From the NCBI GenBank assembly GCA_001730015.1, contig MDLA01000080.1:124001-188000 (forward strand): a stretch of DNA of 64,000 bases, in the 5' to 3' direction. Both the position numbers and the translations under genes were made by a program. Positions within the stretch are counted from its first letter, which is position 1. Each line of letters starts with the position of its first letter. The DNA comes from Chromatiales bacterium (ex Bugula neritina AB1) (GTDB lineage Bacteria > Pseudomonadota > Gammaproteobacteria > Granulosicoccales > Granulosicoccaceae). Below are positions 46,545 to 57,469 of the stretch, in pieces. Under the pieces are notes generated by a model. The model did no database searches, was not told where the DNA came from, and worked only from the letters and a program-made list of their open reading frames with translations.

Positions 46545-47654
46545 ATGAAAGTTGGGATTGTTGGCTGGCGCGGTATGGTCGGTTCTGTTCTTTTGCAGCG
46601 TATGCAGGCAGAAGGAGATTTTGATCACATTACCCCGGTCTTTTTCACTACATCTCAAACCGGTATGGCGGGTCCTGAAATCGGTGGCGGCGAGCCATTG
46701 CAGGATGCGACAGATATCTCTGCATTGTCTGAACTCGATGTGATTATTACGTGCCAGGGCGGGGATTACACGCGCGATATACACCCGTTGCTTCGTAGTA
46801 GCGGATGGCAAGGGTACTGGATTGATGCGGCATCAGCGCTACGCATGGAAGATTCCAGCCGAATTGTGCTCGATCCGGTAAACGCTCATATTATCGATAA
46901 CGCGCTTGATAACGATGTGCGTGATTTTATCGGTGGAAACTGTACTGTCAGCCTGATGATGATGGCTCTGGCAGGACTTATTCGCGAAGATCTGATTGAG
47001 TGGATCAGTGCAATGACATACCAGGCGGCATCCGGAGGCGGCGCGCGCAACATGCGCGAGTTGATCTCGCAAATGGGCGTATTGCATCATTCTGTCGAGC
47101 AGAGCCTGACCTCGGCAGACAGTTCTATCCTGAGTATCGATTCCGATATCACAGCAGCCCTGCGGGGACCGTCACTTCCGACCAGTGAATGTGGTGCGGC
47201 ATTGGCTGGAAGCCTGATTCCCTGGATTGATGCGGAACTTGAAAACGGCCAGAGTCGTGAGGAATGGAAAGCGCAGGCAGAGACGAATAAAATACTGGAG
47301 AAAAACTCTGCGCAGGTAATTCCTGTTGATGGAATTTGTGTACGGGTCGGTGCAATGCGATGTCATTCGCAGGCGTTGACCATCAAACTCCGTAAAGATA
47401 TTCCGCTTGATGAAATTGAAGGGATACTCGCTGACGGCAATGACTGGGTTCGGGTAATTACGAACAGCAAGACCGAGACAGTTGAACAATTGTCACCTGC
47501 CGCAGTGAGTGGCACGTTATCGGTTCCGATAGGACGGTTGCGAAAACTCAACATGGGACCCGACTATCTTTCGGCATTTACCGTCGGTGATCAGCTTCTC
47601 TGGGGAGCGGCAGAACCGTTGAGGCGGATGCTGAGACTGATTCTGGCGCGGTAA
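46545..47654 (+). CDS. asd: Aspartate-semialdehyde dehydrogenase
   Basis: Asd makes aspartate semialdehyde for lysine, threonine, methionine and diaminopimelate. The 369-residue product begins [20 protein letters not shown], with an NADP-binding motif, and has the catalytic Cys in [13 protein letters not shown] and the [12 protein letters not shown] loop. The ATG at 46545 (AGGA seven bases upstream) was chosen; longer versions would add unconserved residues. The length matches E. coli Asd. Confidence 0.95.
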   Translation: MKVGIVGWRGMVGSVLLQRMQAEGDFDHITPVFFTTSQTGMAGPEIGGGEPLQDATDISALSELDVIITCQGGDYTRDIHPLLRSSGWQGYWIDAASALRMEDSSRIVLDPVNAHIIDNALDNDVRDFIGGNCTVSLMMMALAGLIREDLIEWISAMTYQAASGGGARNMRELISQMGVLHHSVEQSLTSADSSILSIDSDITAALRGPSLPTSECGAALAGSLIPWIDAELENGQSREEWKAQAETNKILEKNSAQVIPVDGICVRVGAMRCHSQALTIKLRKDIPLDEIEGILADGNDWVRVITNSKTETVEQLSPAAVSGTLSVPIGRLRKLNMGPDYLSAFTVGDQLLWGAAEPLRRMLRLILAR

Positions 47655-48323
47655 CTCACGCGAAATTATAAAAATCCTGATTGAGGTGCGTCGGCATCTG
47701 AGTGTTGTCGGCGCGAATTGATGGCAGTACCTGCAGCTGCATTCCTCACAGAGTTTCCCTGCACCTGATCGATATCTCGCTCTGGTGTCCGGCGATGCCG
47801 GATTATCGGCAGCAAGCCGGACCCAAGCTTACCGGTTTGTCATCCGGTGTGTTTCTTCATGCTTTGTCCCTGTCTGTTGTTAGTACATGAGGCAGCATCG
47901 GCATTCTTCGGTGCCCGAATTATTGCGCTGACCGGAGTTAATTCCAGATTCTTCGCGGCGCAGGCGATCCGCGCTTGCATAGTTGAATCTATGTGTTATG
48001 GCCAATGCGATAAATGTGAATTGATCGAGATTTTGTAAGAGCCAGGAAATGTGCAACGCTGTTGCCTAATCGGGCTGGGCGTACTATATCAATGAGGGAC
48101 AAATGTTTGATAGCCGCCCGGGTGAGTCCTTTTTAGGAGCGAGTGGCCGTCGATCTAAAAATAAAAACATTATAATACCGATGGTTACGTCGGGTGTATC
48201 AGATTTCGTTGGTTAAGTTCATCTGTAGTGTGCAGTACTGCGGAGCGATGGACTCAATACCGGCCGACGAGCTGCATCCCCGATCTGACATAGCCTTGAG
48301 CATAAACAAGAGATCGAATAATT
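47655..48323. other. 669-base gap between asd and fimV; no gene seen
   Basis: Short frames here have no recognisable content and are rejected. The gap holds a strong nested stem-loop at 47787-47822 (GTCCGGC/GCCGGAC outside TGCCG/CGGCA), without a T tract, and a likely fimV promoter near its end. Confidence 0.5.
48171..48176 (+). promoter_or_regulatory. Candidate -10 element for fimV
   Basis: A perfect TATAAT lies 147 bases before the fimV GTG in an A/T-rich stretch. No good -35 is seen at 16-18 bases, so the call is weak. Confidence 0.35.
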
Positions 48324-51300
48324 GTGCGTAAACTAGCAATTGCAGCTGCTGTCAGCATAGGCCTGGGATCATACTCTGTGAACTCACTGGCACTGGGGCT
48401 GGGTGATATAGAGATGTATTCTGCGCTCAACCAACCTCTGGATGCTGAAATCGGCATTCTCGCCGCTACGCCGGCGGAACTGGAGGGGCTTTCCGTAACT
48501 ATGGCACCGCATGAGGCATTTTCGCGAGCGGGCCTGGATCGTCTGCCTGTTTTGTCGGCATTGAGATTTCGTGTAGAGCGCCGGCCGGACGGTGTGCCGG
48601 TGGTGAAAGTCACGAGTGATGTACCGGTTGTCGAGCCTTTCCTGAACTTTCTTTTGAATGTCGATACCCAGCTGGGACAGCGATTGGTACGTGAATATAC
48701 GGTGCTTCTAGATCCGCCCGTTTTTGCTGCACAGCGCTCACAGTCTGGTATAGATAATATCGCTGAATCTACTGCCATTGATATAGAAAAGGAAATTGGT
48801 GCATCGACAGTGATCGATCGCGTGGCCGCCAGTACTGCTGTTGTAGCCGATTCTGCAGGGACTGGACACAGCGCTGCTATGGACTTATCCAGTGAAGTTA
48901 TGCCAGCGCCTGTTGTCAGCAACTCAGTCGACTTGTCTGCGGGTGATCCAGTTGCAATCAATATTGACGATGTTGCCAGCCCGGGCTCTGCGGAGCAAAT
49001 GGTCGCACGGCAGTTGTCTGAGGCTTCCGGGGGAGCAGTTGCGGCGTCGGATGATGAAGCGCTGTTGTCTGATGTGTCTCAGGGTGAGGTGGTAGCGTTT
49101 GAAAGTGTGGTGGTGCCTGCAGAAAATATGGTCGTGCCTGCAGAAAGTGGACCTGATGCTGTCGAGGCCGTCGCTGACGTCATCTTCAACAGTGATGCTG
49201 AAACACAGACGCCTGACCAGGCACGAGACGGTGGGCAGTTGATCGCGCTGGAATCAGAACTGGTGGGCGATGTAGTCGCTGAAACTCGTGTGCTGGATTC
49301 TGGCGGTGTGTCGCTTTCACTGAATAATCTCGGTGAGCAGGGCGCCCCGATTTTTGAACCGGATGCAGTAGCGTTACTTGATACCTATGCCGTTGACCTT
49401 AGCGACAACAATGCCGGGTCGGTAGCCGGTGGATTGGAAGTTGATTTGAGTGAATTGCTGCCAGTTGCACTACCTGCGGATCAGGATCAAGCAGCTGGGC
49501 TGGAAAATGATGGTGGTACTCCGGTTGAAATTGGACAACAGGAATCTGTGCCGTCAGAGCCGGTACAGTCAATAACGGTCGCGGCAAATGCTGATACGAC
49601 TGACCTTGGCGAAGAAGTCGATTTGAGCGGAATTATCGAATCATTACCCTCAGCGGTTGCACAGAGTAACTTTGCGCCCGCGGCAACTGATGATTACACC
49701 GTTCGTCAGAACGATACACTTTGGAGTATTGCGCGACGCAACAAGCCGAAAGGTTATTCAACGCAGCAAATGATGGTGGCATTACTGCGCACCAATGAAG
49801 GTGCTTTCGTTGCTGGCGATATGAATAAAATGCGCAATGGCTCTACGTTGAGCATGCCGGCTATGGATGTCATTGCACAGACCGATGGTGGCGCTGCGTT
49901 GGCAATCGTGCGTGAACAGATTGAGCGGCAACCGCCTGTTGCCTTGCCCGAGCCTGTTGCAAAGGAAGTTTCTGAATCGGCAACGTCTGAAGCTATGATT
50001 GCCGAACAGAAGCCCCTGTCAATTGTTGGCGTGGATGAAACGATCAGTGAAACGACAACACCGGCAACCGATCAGAGCAGCGCTGGCTCTGAGGTAGCTC
50101 GTGATCTGGACGAGGTAAATCGCAGGATGCAGCTGGCGCAGGAAGAGCTGGCATCTGAATCGATGCAGCGCGATGAACTGCGTGGTCGGGTAAATGAGCT
50201 CGAAGATAGCATGGGCAAAATGAAGCGCTTGATTACGCTTCGCGAAAGTGAACTCAGCGAACTGCAAACGGAGCTGATAACAGCGAAATCGGATACCACT
50301 GAGGCCGCAGCTGAAGCAGAAGAAAAAGCCCGCATGCTGGCGCAGGCCCAGTTAGAAAAGAACGACATGCAAAAACGCATGGAGGAAATGCAGGAAAAAA
50401 TTACGGCAGGTGCATCACAGGCACAGGAGCGCATTGATCAGCAAGCGGACGCTGACAAAAATCTGGCGTCTGCGGAAGCGCAGGCGCTGAGTGTCAGGCT
50501 GGCAACTGAAGAAGACACCATCCGGGCTCAGTTGGCCGCGTTGCAGGAAGAAAAGAAAGCGCTCATGCAAACGGCGCAGGATGACAAGGTTGAGCTGGTT
50601 CGCCAGGCGGAGGCCGAGAAGTCAGAGTTGCTGGCACAAGCCAAGGCTGAGCGCGAGCGCATTATGGCCGAACTTGAAAGTGAGAAGCTGCGAATCACCG
50701 AGCAGGCTGCTGCTGACAGGCAGCGAATAGCTGATGAAGCTCGTCTGGAAAAAGAAAGGCTGATTGCTGAGGCAACAGCAGAGCGGGAAAAGCTGGCCGT
50801 GGAGAGCGAGGCTATGCGAGTCAGGCTGGAAGCGCTCGAAGAAGAAAAGGCTAACTTGCTTGCCGCTGCGGAGCTGGATAAAACCCAGTTAGAGCAGGCG
50901 GCGCAACAAGCTGAACAGGCACTGCAGGAAGCCGAGGAGCAGAAGCGGCTGCAGGCAGAAGCACAAGCGGAGAAAATGCGGGTCGAGGAAGAGTCGCAGC
51001 GTGTGAAAGAGAGGCTGGCTGAGTTGCAGGCTGAAGCGACGGCTAATCTGGCATCGAGTGGAGAAACGGTCTCGACGATTGCCGATGGTGGTGCCACCAC
51101 AGCGGTTGCGACAACAATTGAAGCGGTTGCCGGAAAAACCGCTTCGGTGTCTCTTGAGCCCGTTACAGATGCTGTTGACAATACGGTAGAAATAGGTGCT
51201 GCGGGTACAGCTGCGGCGGGCGGTTTACTGGCCGCTGCTCCGCTTCAGCGTGAACTCGGCGATCGCAAAACGGTGCTTGCGACAGGAGGAGTTGTCGCCT

Positions 51301-52637
51301 TGCTGGGGCTGTTGGGTGCCTGGGCAATGCGTCGACGTAAACCGGTGGTAAAAGAAGATATCGACTTCGATCAAGGTCGGGAAGTGCCGCGAACAATGTT
51401 TGATAATCGCCCGGCTAATCTCGATTCCAGTGCGGAAACGCAACGCAACAGCATGGCCAGCGCCGCTGTGGCCGCGAGTGCGGCAGCTGCCGCCGGCGGC
51501 GTGGCGGCAACGCATGGAACTGAAGAAAACCAACCGGAGTTGGCGGAGCGGAATATTGGCACGGCGGCTCAGGCTGAAACAGAGCAGGTTGACTCGCAGC
51601 AGCAACCAGCAGCGGTAACCGAGGCTGTTGCTGCCGCAGATAATGATAATGAATTACCTGCACAAAGCAGCAGACTCAGTGATGCAGAGTTAATGGATGA
51701 CAGCACATTGCTCGACGACACGATTACCGAAGCTGAAGTCTATTTGCGTTACGGTTTGCATGGGCAGGCGGAAGATCTGTTGCAAACTGCGATTGAACGT
51801 TCCCCTGACAATGAAGACTATCAGTTCAAGTTGCTGGAAAATTATCACGATCAAAAAAATGTGCAGGGATTCCAGTCGGCGGCCAGTACTTTTCGGAAGC
51901 GTTTTGAGGATTCACCGCGCTGGGAGCGGGTTGCCGAGATGGGGCGTGATCTTGAGTCTGGCAATACGTTGTATTCCCGGGTTACGGCGCTGGACACAGA
52001 TCCTGAACTGGCAGCGGCTGGTGCAGCTGCTATAGATGATGATGCTGCATTACTGAATAAGGTCGGTGATCACAGCACGGATGACGCTGACGGATTTGAT
52101 ATTGATGCCACCATCGATCCGAATGCCGAATTTAATTTATCTGATCTTGAGGCAACCGGTCAGTTTGAAACTGAATTAACCGGGTTAGCCGATGACAATG
52201 CGTCTGATCTGGGCGATCTCGGTGATGTTACGCTTGATGAGGTTGATCTGGCGGCACTTGACGATGATGGTACGCTGAATCTTGAAGAGCTGGCGGGGAA
52301 TCAAATGTCCGGGCTGGACCTGGGGTCACTTGATCTGACAAATCCCGATAACGATTCGACGCTGGATAATCTGACGCTTGACGACGCGGATCTAAACTCA
52401 CTGGGTGATGTTACATCGAGCTTGCGCAATGGGCTCGAAGCCGATTTTTCATCTGATGATCTGGATGGAGGTCTGGAGGAGAGCTCAGACGAAATGGAAA
52501 CGATGCTGGATCTTGCCAAAGCCTATATAGATATGGGTGACACAGATAGTGCCGCAAGTGCGTTGAAGGATATTGCAGATAATGGCAATGCCGCGCAAAA
52601 GCTTGAGGCGACCGAGCTACTGAAAGGTCTGACCTAG
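48324..52637 (+). CDS. fimV: FimV-like polar/inner-membrane protein
   Basis: The 1437-residue protein begins at a GTG with a signal peptide (about 1-24) and the FimV N-terminal domain (LGDIEMYSALNQPLDAEIGI..., about 25-135). A long Asp/Val/Ser-rich acidic region follows. A LysM peptidoglycan-binding motif is at about 456-510, a coiled coil (Ala/Glu/Arg-rich) at about 590-905, a membrane helix at about 980-1002, a TPR-like cytoplasmic stretch at about 1130-1205, and a FimV C-terminal motif at about 1385-1437. In Pseudomonas FimV is needed for type IV pilus motility and cell polarity. A terminator follows. Confidence 0.9.
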   Translation: MRKLAIAAAVSIGLGSYSVNSLALGLGDIEMYSALNQPLDAEIGILAATPAELEGLSVTMAPHEAFSRAGLDRLPVLSALRFRVERRPDGVPVVKVTSDVPVVEPFLNFLLNVDTQLGQRLVREYTVLLDPPVFAAQRSQSGIDNIAESTAIDIEKEIGASTVIDRVAASTAVVADSAGTGHSAAMDLSSEVMPAPVVSNSVDLSAGDPVAINIDDVASPGSAEQMVARQLSEASGGAVAASDDEALLSDVSQGEVVAFESVVVPAENMVVPAESGPDAVEAVADVIFNSDAETQTPDQARDGGQLIALESELVGDVVAETRVLDSGGVSLSLNNLGEQGAPIFEPDAVALLDTYAVDLSDNNAGSVAGGLEVDLSELLPVALPADQDQAAGLENDGGTPVEIGQQESVPSEPVQSITVAANADTTDLGEEVDLSGIIESLPSAVAQSNFAPAATDDYTVRQNDTLWSIARRNKPKGYSTQQMMVALLRTNEGAFVAGDMNKMRNGSTLSMPAMDVIAQTDGGAALAIVREQIERQPPVALPEPVAKEVSESATSEAMIAEQKPLSIVGVDETISETTTPATDQSSAGSEVARDLDEVNRRMQLAQEELASESMQRDELRGRVNELEDSMGKMKRLITLRESELSELQTELITAKSDTTEAAAEAEEKARMLAQAQLEKNDMQKRMEEMQEKITAGASQAQERIDQQADADKNLASAEAQALSVRLATEEDTIRAQLAALQEEKKALMQTAQDDKVELVRQAEAEKSELLAQAKAERERIMAELESEKLRITEQAAADRQRIADEARLEKERLIAEATAEREKLAVESEAMRVRLEALEEEKANLLAAAELDKTQLEQAAQQAEQALQEAEEQKRLQAEAQAEKMRVEEESQRVKERLAELQAEATANLASSGETVSTIADGGATTAVATTIEAVAGKTASVSLEPVTDAVDNTVEIGAAGTAAAGGLLAAAPLQRELGDRKTVLATGGVVALLGLLGAWAMRRRKPVVKEDIDFDQGREVPRTMFDNRPANLDSSAETQRNSMASAAVAASAAAAAGGVAATHGTEENQPELAERNIGTAAQAETEQVDSQQQPAAVTEAVAAADNDNELPAQSSRLSDAELMDDSTLLDDTITEAEVYLRYGLHGQAEDLLQTAIERSPDNEDYQFKLLENYHDQKNVQGFQSAASTFRKRFEDSPRWERVAEMGRDLESGNTLYSRVTALDTDPELAAAGAAAIDDDAALLNKVGDHSTDDADGFDIDATIDPNAEFNLSDLEATGQFETELTGLADDNASDLGDLGDVTLDEVDLAALDDDGTLNLEELAGNQMSGLDLGSLDLTNPDNDSTLDNLTLDDADLNSLGDVTSSLRNGLEADFSSDDLDGGLEESSDEMETMLDLAKAYIDMGDTDSAASALKDIADNGNAAQKLEATELLKGLT

Positions 52638-52660
52638 GAGTTTATTTCCGACAGAAAATC

Positions 52661-52687
52661 AGGCGTCCGTCAGGGCGCCTTTTTTTT
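52661..52687 (+). terminator. Terminator after fimV
   Basis: AGGCG pairs with CGCCT around a loop of about nine bases, followed by eight T. It is strong and marks the end of the fimV transcript, so truA probably has its own promoter. Confidence 0.75.
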
Positions 52688-52777
52688 GCCTGCTACAAAC
52701 GGATATTGCCAGGAAATAACCCGTTATCAGCTTGTGCTAATAGAGTATGCTTGGTTGATTTTCTACTCCAATATTCA

Positions 52778-53569
52778 ATGAATAGATTTGTGCTGGCAAT
52801 AGAGTACGATGGCACTGCCTATAGCGGGTGGCAGCGGCAAGACCACAGTACAACGATTCAGCAGCAACTTGAAATAGCGCTGAGCAAAGTTGCTGATGAA
52901 GAGGTCACCCTGCTGGCTTCAGGTCGGACAGATGCTGGTGTACACGCCTGGCAGCAATGCGCCCATTTTGAAACGGCTGCACAGCGTGATCTCAAAGCGT
53001 GGGTGCTGGGGGTTAATGCGCAGCTGCCACCGGATATATCAATTCGCAGCGTGACGCCGGTGGATGATCGATTTCATGCCCGTTACAGCACGATCGACCG
53101 AACTTATCGCTACCTTATTCTGAATCGCAGTTCGCGATCCGCGCTGCTGTATCGGCGTGCTGCGGTGTTCTATCAACCGCTTAGTGTTGAGTTAATGCAG
53201 CGGGCGGCCCAATGTCTGGTCGGTGAGCATGATTTCAGCAGCTTCCGGGCTGCCGGTTGTCAGGCTAAGCACGCTCGCCGTGAAATAAAATCGATTGGCG
53301 TTACCCGACAAGGGGTGCAGATCCAGGTGCAAATAGTAGGCAATGCCTTCCTGCATAACATGATAAGAATCATTGTTGGCAGCCTGTTGCGAGTGGGCAG
53401 TGGACAGGAATCGGTTGACTGGCTGGCGCAGGTTCTGGTGGCGCGGGACCGCAAACTAGCCGGAGCGACTGCTGTAGCGGCCGGGTTGTATTTTATGGGG
53501 CCGACATATGCCGCAGAATTTGGAATTCCAGACTGGCGGGAAAGCTTGCCAGCGGGGCTGGGCCTGTAA
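52778..53569 (+). CDS. truA: tRNA pseudouridine(38-40) synthase TruA
   Basis: TruA modifies U38-U40 of tRNA anticodon arms. The 263-residue product begins MNRFVLAIEYDGTAYSGWQRQ, and the catalytic Asp52 is in GRTDAGVHA. The ATG at 52778 gives the normal N-terminus; an upstream start would add 24 residues. The fimV-truA-trpF-accD order is gammaproteobacterial. Confidence 0.95.
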   Translation: MNRFVLAIEYDGTAYSGWQRQDHSTTIQQQLEIALSKVADEEVTLLASGRTDAGVHAWQQCAHFETAAQRDLKAWVLGVNAQLPPDISIRSVTPVDDRFHARYSTIDRTYRYLILNRSSRSALLYRRAAVFYQPLSVELMQRAAQCLVGEHDFSSFRAAGCQAKHARREIKSIGVTRQGVQIQVQIVGNAFLHNMIRIIVGSLLRVGSGQESVDWLAQVLVARDRKLAGATAVAAGLYFMGPTYAAEFGIPDWRESLPAGLGL

Positions 53570-53671
53570 CTAACTGTGTTAAAAAACAGTGCACCTGCCG
53601 GACTGCAGCAATCACGTGCATGCCGGTATGGCCGGATGATTTGACGCGGTTTTTTATGCTATCGTCAGGGC

Positions 53672-54337
53672 ATGATTGACACCGCTCCAGCTAGAACCAG
53701 AACGCAAATTAAAATCTGCGGGTTTACCCGCCCGGCTGATGCGGTTACCGCTGTTGAGCTTGGTGCAGATGCGCTGGGCCTGGTGTTTTATCCGCCCAGT
53801 TCTCGCTATATCAGTATTGACCAGGCAGTTGCAATATCGGCTGCGGTTGCACCGTTTACCTGCATCACGGCGCTGTTTTTAGATGCTGACAAAGAGCATG
53901 TCGATCAAATACTCGACGCTGTACCGGTGTCGATGCTGCAGTTTCATGGCAATGAAACACCCGCCTACTGTGAATCGTTTAAACGGCCCTATATGAAGTC
54001 GGTTTCGATGAAATCGACGGTAGACATTCATGGCTATTGCAAGCCCTATCGCAACGCCCGCGCGTTTCTTCTTGACAGCAATGTGGCCGGAGCCGCAGGT
54101 GGCAGTGGTGAAGTGTTCGACTGGTCTCTGGTACCCCGTGATTTCTCTGCCCCTCTGGTGCTGGCTGGCGGGCTTGATACTGCGAATGTAGAAACAGCGG
54201 TGGCGCAAGTACGCCCTGATGCGGTCGATGTGAGCAGTGGCGTGGAATCGGCCAGGGGAATCAAGGAATCTGCTCTGATGCAGCAATTTATCGCCGGCGT
54301 TCGCAGGGCGGATGCGAACCTCGGGTCGGGCCTCTAA
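53672..54337 (+). CDS. trpF: Phosphoribosylanthranilate isomerase
   Basis: TrpF is a (beta/alpha)8 enzyme of tryptophan synthesis. The 221-residue product has the catalytic Cys16 in KICGFTRPAD, a catalytic Asp in LLDSN, and the C-terminal phosphate-binding SSGVES. trpB and trpA do not follow it, as in Pseudomonas. The ATG gives a normal N-terminus with about 12 extra residues. Confidence 0.93.
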   Translation: MIDTAPARTRTQIKICGFTRPADAVTAVELGADALGLVFYPPSSRYISIDQAVAISAAVAPFTCITALFLDADKEHVDQILDAVPVSMLQFHGNETPAYCESFKRPYMKSVSMKSTVDIHGYCKPYRNARAFLLDSNVAGAAGGSGEVFDWSLVPRDFSAPLVLAGGLDTANVETAVAQVRPDAVDVSSGVESARGIKESALMQQFIAGVRRADANLGSGL

Positions 54338-54512
54338 CGTTCTTTACGTGGTGTGACAGGTTCTGTTCCGTGTATTTTCAGGAAACCTGATTTCCGGCGA
54401 AGCCGATGGCGGCGTTGTGCCCATTGTTTCAAAATGAAAATAAATCGCGTGATAGAAGTTAATTCGCCAGTGGCGCGTTACAATTCACGGATAAGCTTCG
54501 TCGGGGTCACTG

Positions 54513-55433
54513 ATGGCAATGAGTTGGTTTGACAAATTGATGCCTTCGCGGGTGCGGAGTGACAGCCGTAATCGCGGTTCAGTGCCGGAAGGCTTGTGGG
54601 TCAAGTGTCATAGTTGTACTAACGTCCTGTACGGCGCAGATCTGGAACGCAACAACAGCGTATGTCCTCGTTGCGGGCATCATCGCCGGATTCGTGCGCG
54701 TGAAAGGCTTGAGATGCTGCTCGATGTTGATCCGCGTGTCGAAATAGGGGCGTCACTTGAGCCGGTTGATCATCTTAAATTCCGTGACAGTAAAAAATAC
54801 CGTGATCGTCTGACTCAGGCGGCGAAAAACAGTGAAGAGAAAGACGCACTGGTTGCGGTGCATGGTGCAATCAAGGGGTTGCCGGTGGTTGCCGCAGCGT
54901 TTGAATATGAGTTTATGGCAGGTTCTATGGGCTCGGTTGTGGGTGAGAAATTTGTTCGTGCGGCCGAAACATCACTGCAGCACAACGCGACGCTGATCTG
55001 TTTTTCTGCATCCGGCGGGGCGCGCATGCAGGAAGCTTTGTTGTCGCTGTTTCAAATGGCAAAAACGAGTTCGGCGCTGGCGCAGCTTTCACGGCGCGGT
55101 GTGCCGTATATTTCAGTGCTCACTGATCCGACTATGGGCGGTGTTTCCGCAAGCTTTGCGATGCTGGGCGATATAATCATGGCGGAACCCCGTGCATTAA
55201 TCGGCTTTGCCGGTCCGCGAGTCATAGAGCAGACGGTGCGCGAGACTTTGCCTTCGGGTTTTCAGCGTTCCGAATTTTTACTTGAGCATGGTGCGATTGA
55301 CATGATCGTCGATCGACGTGAAATGCGCGATACCATGGCGCGGATTGTCGCTCAACTAACCGGTCAGCAGTCACCACCTGATAACTTTTCACCCGCTGTC
55401 GGCGGTGTTGGTGTAGAAAATACCGGTGGATGA
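54513..55433 (+). CDS. accD: Acetyl-CoA carboxylase carboxyltransferase subunit beta
   Basis: AccD joins AccA in the carboxyltransferase of fatty acid synthesis. The 306-residue product has the N-terminal zinc ribbon (C32, C35, C51, C54), a crotonase-like fold with [21 protein letters not shown] and the segment [15 protein letters not shown]. The ATG at 54513 or an ATG six bases later could be used. The gene overlaps folC by eight bases. Confidence 0.95.
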   Translation: MAMSWFDKLMPSRVRSDSRNRGSVPEGLWVKCHSCTNVLYGADLERNNSVCPRCGHHRRIRARERLEMLLDVDPRVEIGASLEPVDHLKFRDSKKYRDRLTQAAKNSEEKDALVAVHGAIKGLPVVAAAFEYEFMAGSMGSVVGEKFVRAAETSLQHNATLICFSASGGARMQEALLSLFQMAKTSSALAQLSRRGVPYISVLTDPTMGGVSASFAMLGDIIMAEPRALIGFAGPRVIEQTVRETLPSGFQRSEFLLEHGAIDMIVDRREMRDTMARIVAQLTGQQSPPDNFSPAVGGVGVENTGG

Positions 55434-56685
55434 TACTCAATTACAGCCGTGGTTGCGTAAACTCGAACAGATGCAGCCTGACCGGATTGAGCTGGGTCTT
55501 GAACGTATAAAAAAAGTGGCAAAAGCCTGTGGCCTTGACAAGCCCGACTTTCGAATTGTGACTGTTGCCGGAACGAACGGCAAAGGTTCTACAGTTGCCT
55601 ATATCAATAGTATGTTACGTCACAATGGCTATTCGATCGGAGTCTATACCTCACCGCATTTTATCGATTTCTCAGAGAGAATTGTGATTGATTCAGTGCC
55701 GGCAACTTCGCAGCAGCTGTGTGCCGCATTTGATTTTATAGAAAACGCTCGTGACGATACTGCGCTTACCTATTTCGAATTTACCACTCTCGCGGCGATC
55801 TACTGTTTCGTACAGCAGGGTGTCGATATAGCCGTACTGGAGGTGGGATTAGGGGGACGGCTTGATGCAGTCAATGCCTGGGATAGCGAGGTTGCCTGCA
55901 TCACATCTATCGGCCTGGATCACACGGATTGGCTGGGTGATGATCTTGAGTCGATTGGCCGGGAAAAGGCCGGTGTTGCCCGGGCTGGCTGTGCGCTGGT
56001 TTGCGGGGCAAAAAATCCACCGCAAAGTGTTATTGATAAGGCGGCCGAAACCGGCGCTGAATTATTGTTGTCGGGCAGGCATTTTGGAGCTACTACGCAG
56101 GAAAGCGGTTCATGGGGCTACTACGGTCCACACGGAGAGATGCAATTACAGCAGCCGGCAATGGCGGGTTCATGGGCAAGGGAAAATGCCTCGGTAGCCA
56201 TTTGTGCCTGCGGTTGCTTTCTCTCACGGCAGGTAGATAAAGACACAGTGCAAAAAGCGCTCGATGAAGTTGTCATTCTCGGGCGAATGCAGCAATTACT
56301 CTTTCGGGGTGTAAATGTTCTGCTCGATGTAGCGCATAACCACGATGCGGCGGCACGCCTGGGGGACTACCTAGAATCCGGTTCTGGCAAAACCCGGGCA
56401 GTGTTTGGCTGCATGCAGGACAAAGACGCTGACGCAGTTGTGCAGCAGTTAGCGCGCTCAATAGACCATTGGTTTATCGCTGAGATCGACTATCCGCGTG
56501 CGATGCCGGCGATTGATCTGGCCGGAATTAGCGGGCCTCGGATCAGTTCAGTTTTCACTTCGGTAATTCTGGCGTTTGAGGAGGCTGTTGCACAATCGGA
56601 TCCTGGTGATCGCGTTGTAGTGTTTGGTTCTTTTCACGTCGTTGGGCCGGTATTGGCCTATCTTGATGAAAGCCGCCCAGTGTGA
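55426..56685 (+). CDS. folC: Folylpolyglutamate/dihydrofolate synthase
   Basis: FolC ligates glutamate to dihydropteroate and folate in two steps. The 419-residue product has the Mur-ligase-type P-loop [27 protein letters not shown] and a DVAHNHDAA motif. The start is a GTG inside the accD end. Its length matches Pseudomonas FolC. Confidence 0.95.
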   Translation: MDDTQLQPWLRKLEQMQPDRIELGLERIKKVAKACGLDKPDFRIVTVAGTNGKGSTVAYINSMLRHNGYSIGVYTSPHFIDFSERIVIDSVPATSQQLCAAFDFIENARDDTALTYFEFTTLAAIYCFVQQGVDIAVLEVGLGGRLDAVNAWDSEVACITSIGLDHTDWLGDDLESIGREKAGVARAGCALVCGAKNPPQSVIDKAAETGAELLLSGRHFGATTQESGSWGYYGPHGEMQLQQPAMAGSWARENASVAICACGCFLSRQVDKDTVQKALDEVVILGRMQQLLFRGVNVLLDVAHNHDAAARLGDYLESGSGKTRAVFGCMQDKDADAVVQQLARSIDHWFIAEIDYPRAMPAIDLAGISGPRISSVFTSVILAFEEAVAQSDPGDRVVVFGSFHVVGPVLAYLDESRPV

Positions 56686-56773
56686 TTGAGCAAACGAGTC
56701 GAATTGCGGTTGTGGTATTGTCCGGAGTGATAAACCCCGGCTCCACGTGGTTGAATAAAATGGGCATCTATGA

Positions 56774-57418
56774 ATGAGCGGAACGGTGGCAATGGCTCAG
56801 GGGCGTAAAGAGTACAAAGACGAGCAATTGCTGGCGCGCCTGATTGGTGCTGCGGTTTTGCTGGCAATTGCTGTGATTGTTCTGCCATTCGTGCTGAGCG
56901 GTGCCGGCTCCAAGCACGAATATGACTACGCGGAATCAATACCGGCACAGCCCGACCGCCCGGTTGTTGAACAGTCTTATTCATCGCGTCAGCCGTTGCC
57001 CCAGGTAGCCACAGCTGAGCAGGTAGAGGCACTGCTGCCTGCCACTATGAGTGAGGAAATTGTCAATCCGCTCGAGCCAGTCTCTGTCGCTGCTGAGCCG
57101 GTTGTGGCGAAGGCAGTTGACTCCAGCGCGACTGCGACGAGCGCTGTTACGCCGGTAACAGCTGAGTTTTCGCGTGAAATAGCGGCTGGCTGGAATATCC
57201 AGGTTGCCAGTTTCATCAAGCAGAATAATGCTGATCAGCTGCTTAGCCGCTTGCAGTCGGAAGGGTTACCCAGCTATATCAATCAGGTCGCCGGCCGGCA
57301 GCGGCCGATCTTTCGGGTTTTTGTCGGTCCGCTGGACAATCAGATTGATGCCCTGGCACTGAAAAATCAGGTGGATCGGAATTATCGAGTCGAAAGCATC
57401 ATGGTTTCCCGCAATTAG
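56774..57418 (+). CDS. SPOR-domain protein (DedD-like)
   Basis: The 214-residue inner-membrane protein has one helix (about 22-43), a linker rich in Ala, Val, Pro and Glu, and a C-terminal SPOR domain (about 137-214: WNIQVASFIKQNNADQLLSRLQ...FRVFVGPL). SPOR domains bind denuded septal peptidoglycan, so a role in cell division is likely. It occupies the position of dedD between folC and cvpA. The ATG at 56774 or the one 18 bases later could be the start. Confidence 0.88.
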   Translation: MSGTVAMAQGRKEYKDEQLLARLIGAAVLLAIAVIVLPFVLSGAGSKHEYDYAESIPAQPDRPVVEQSYSSRQPLPQVATAEQVEALLPATMSEEIVNPLEPVSVAAEPVVAKAVDSSATATSAVTPVTAEFSREIAAGWNIQVASFIKQNNADQLLSRLQSEGLPSYINQVAGRQRPIFRVFVGPLDNQIDALALKNQVDRNYRVESIMVSRN

Positions 57419-57469
57419 CACGTTTCCAGTGTGCTGCTACAATAGTCAAGTATTTCAGAGAATTAATCG

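Noticed and set aside
47702-48038. Two short overlapping frames between asd and fimV
   Set aside because: No recognisable content or start signal; they disagree in frame.
54338-54512. Possible missing trpB/trpA between trpF and accD
   Set aside because: Absence there is normal in Pseudomonas-like gene order, so it is not evidence of loss.
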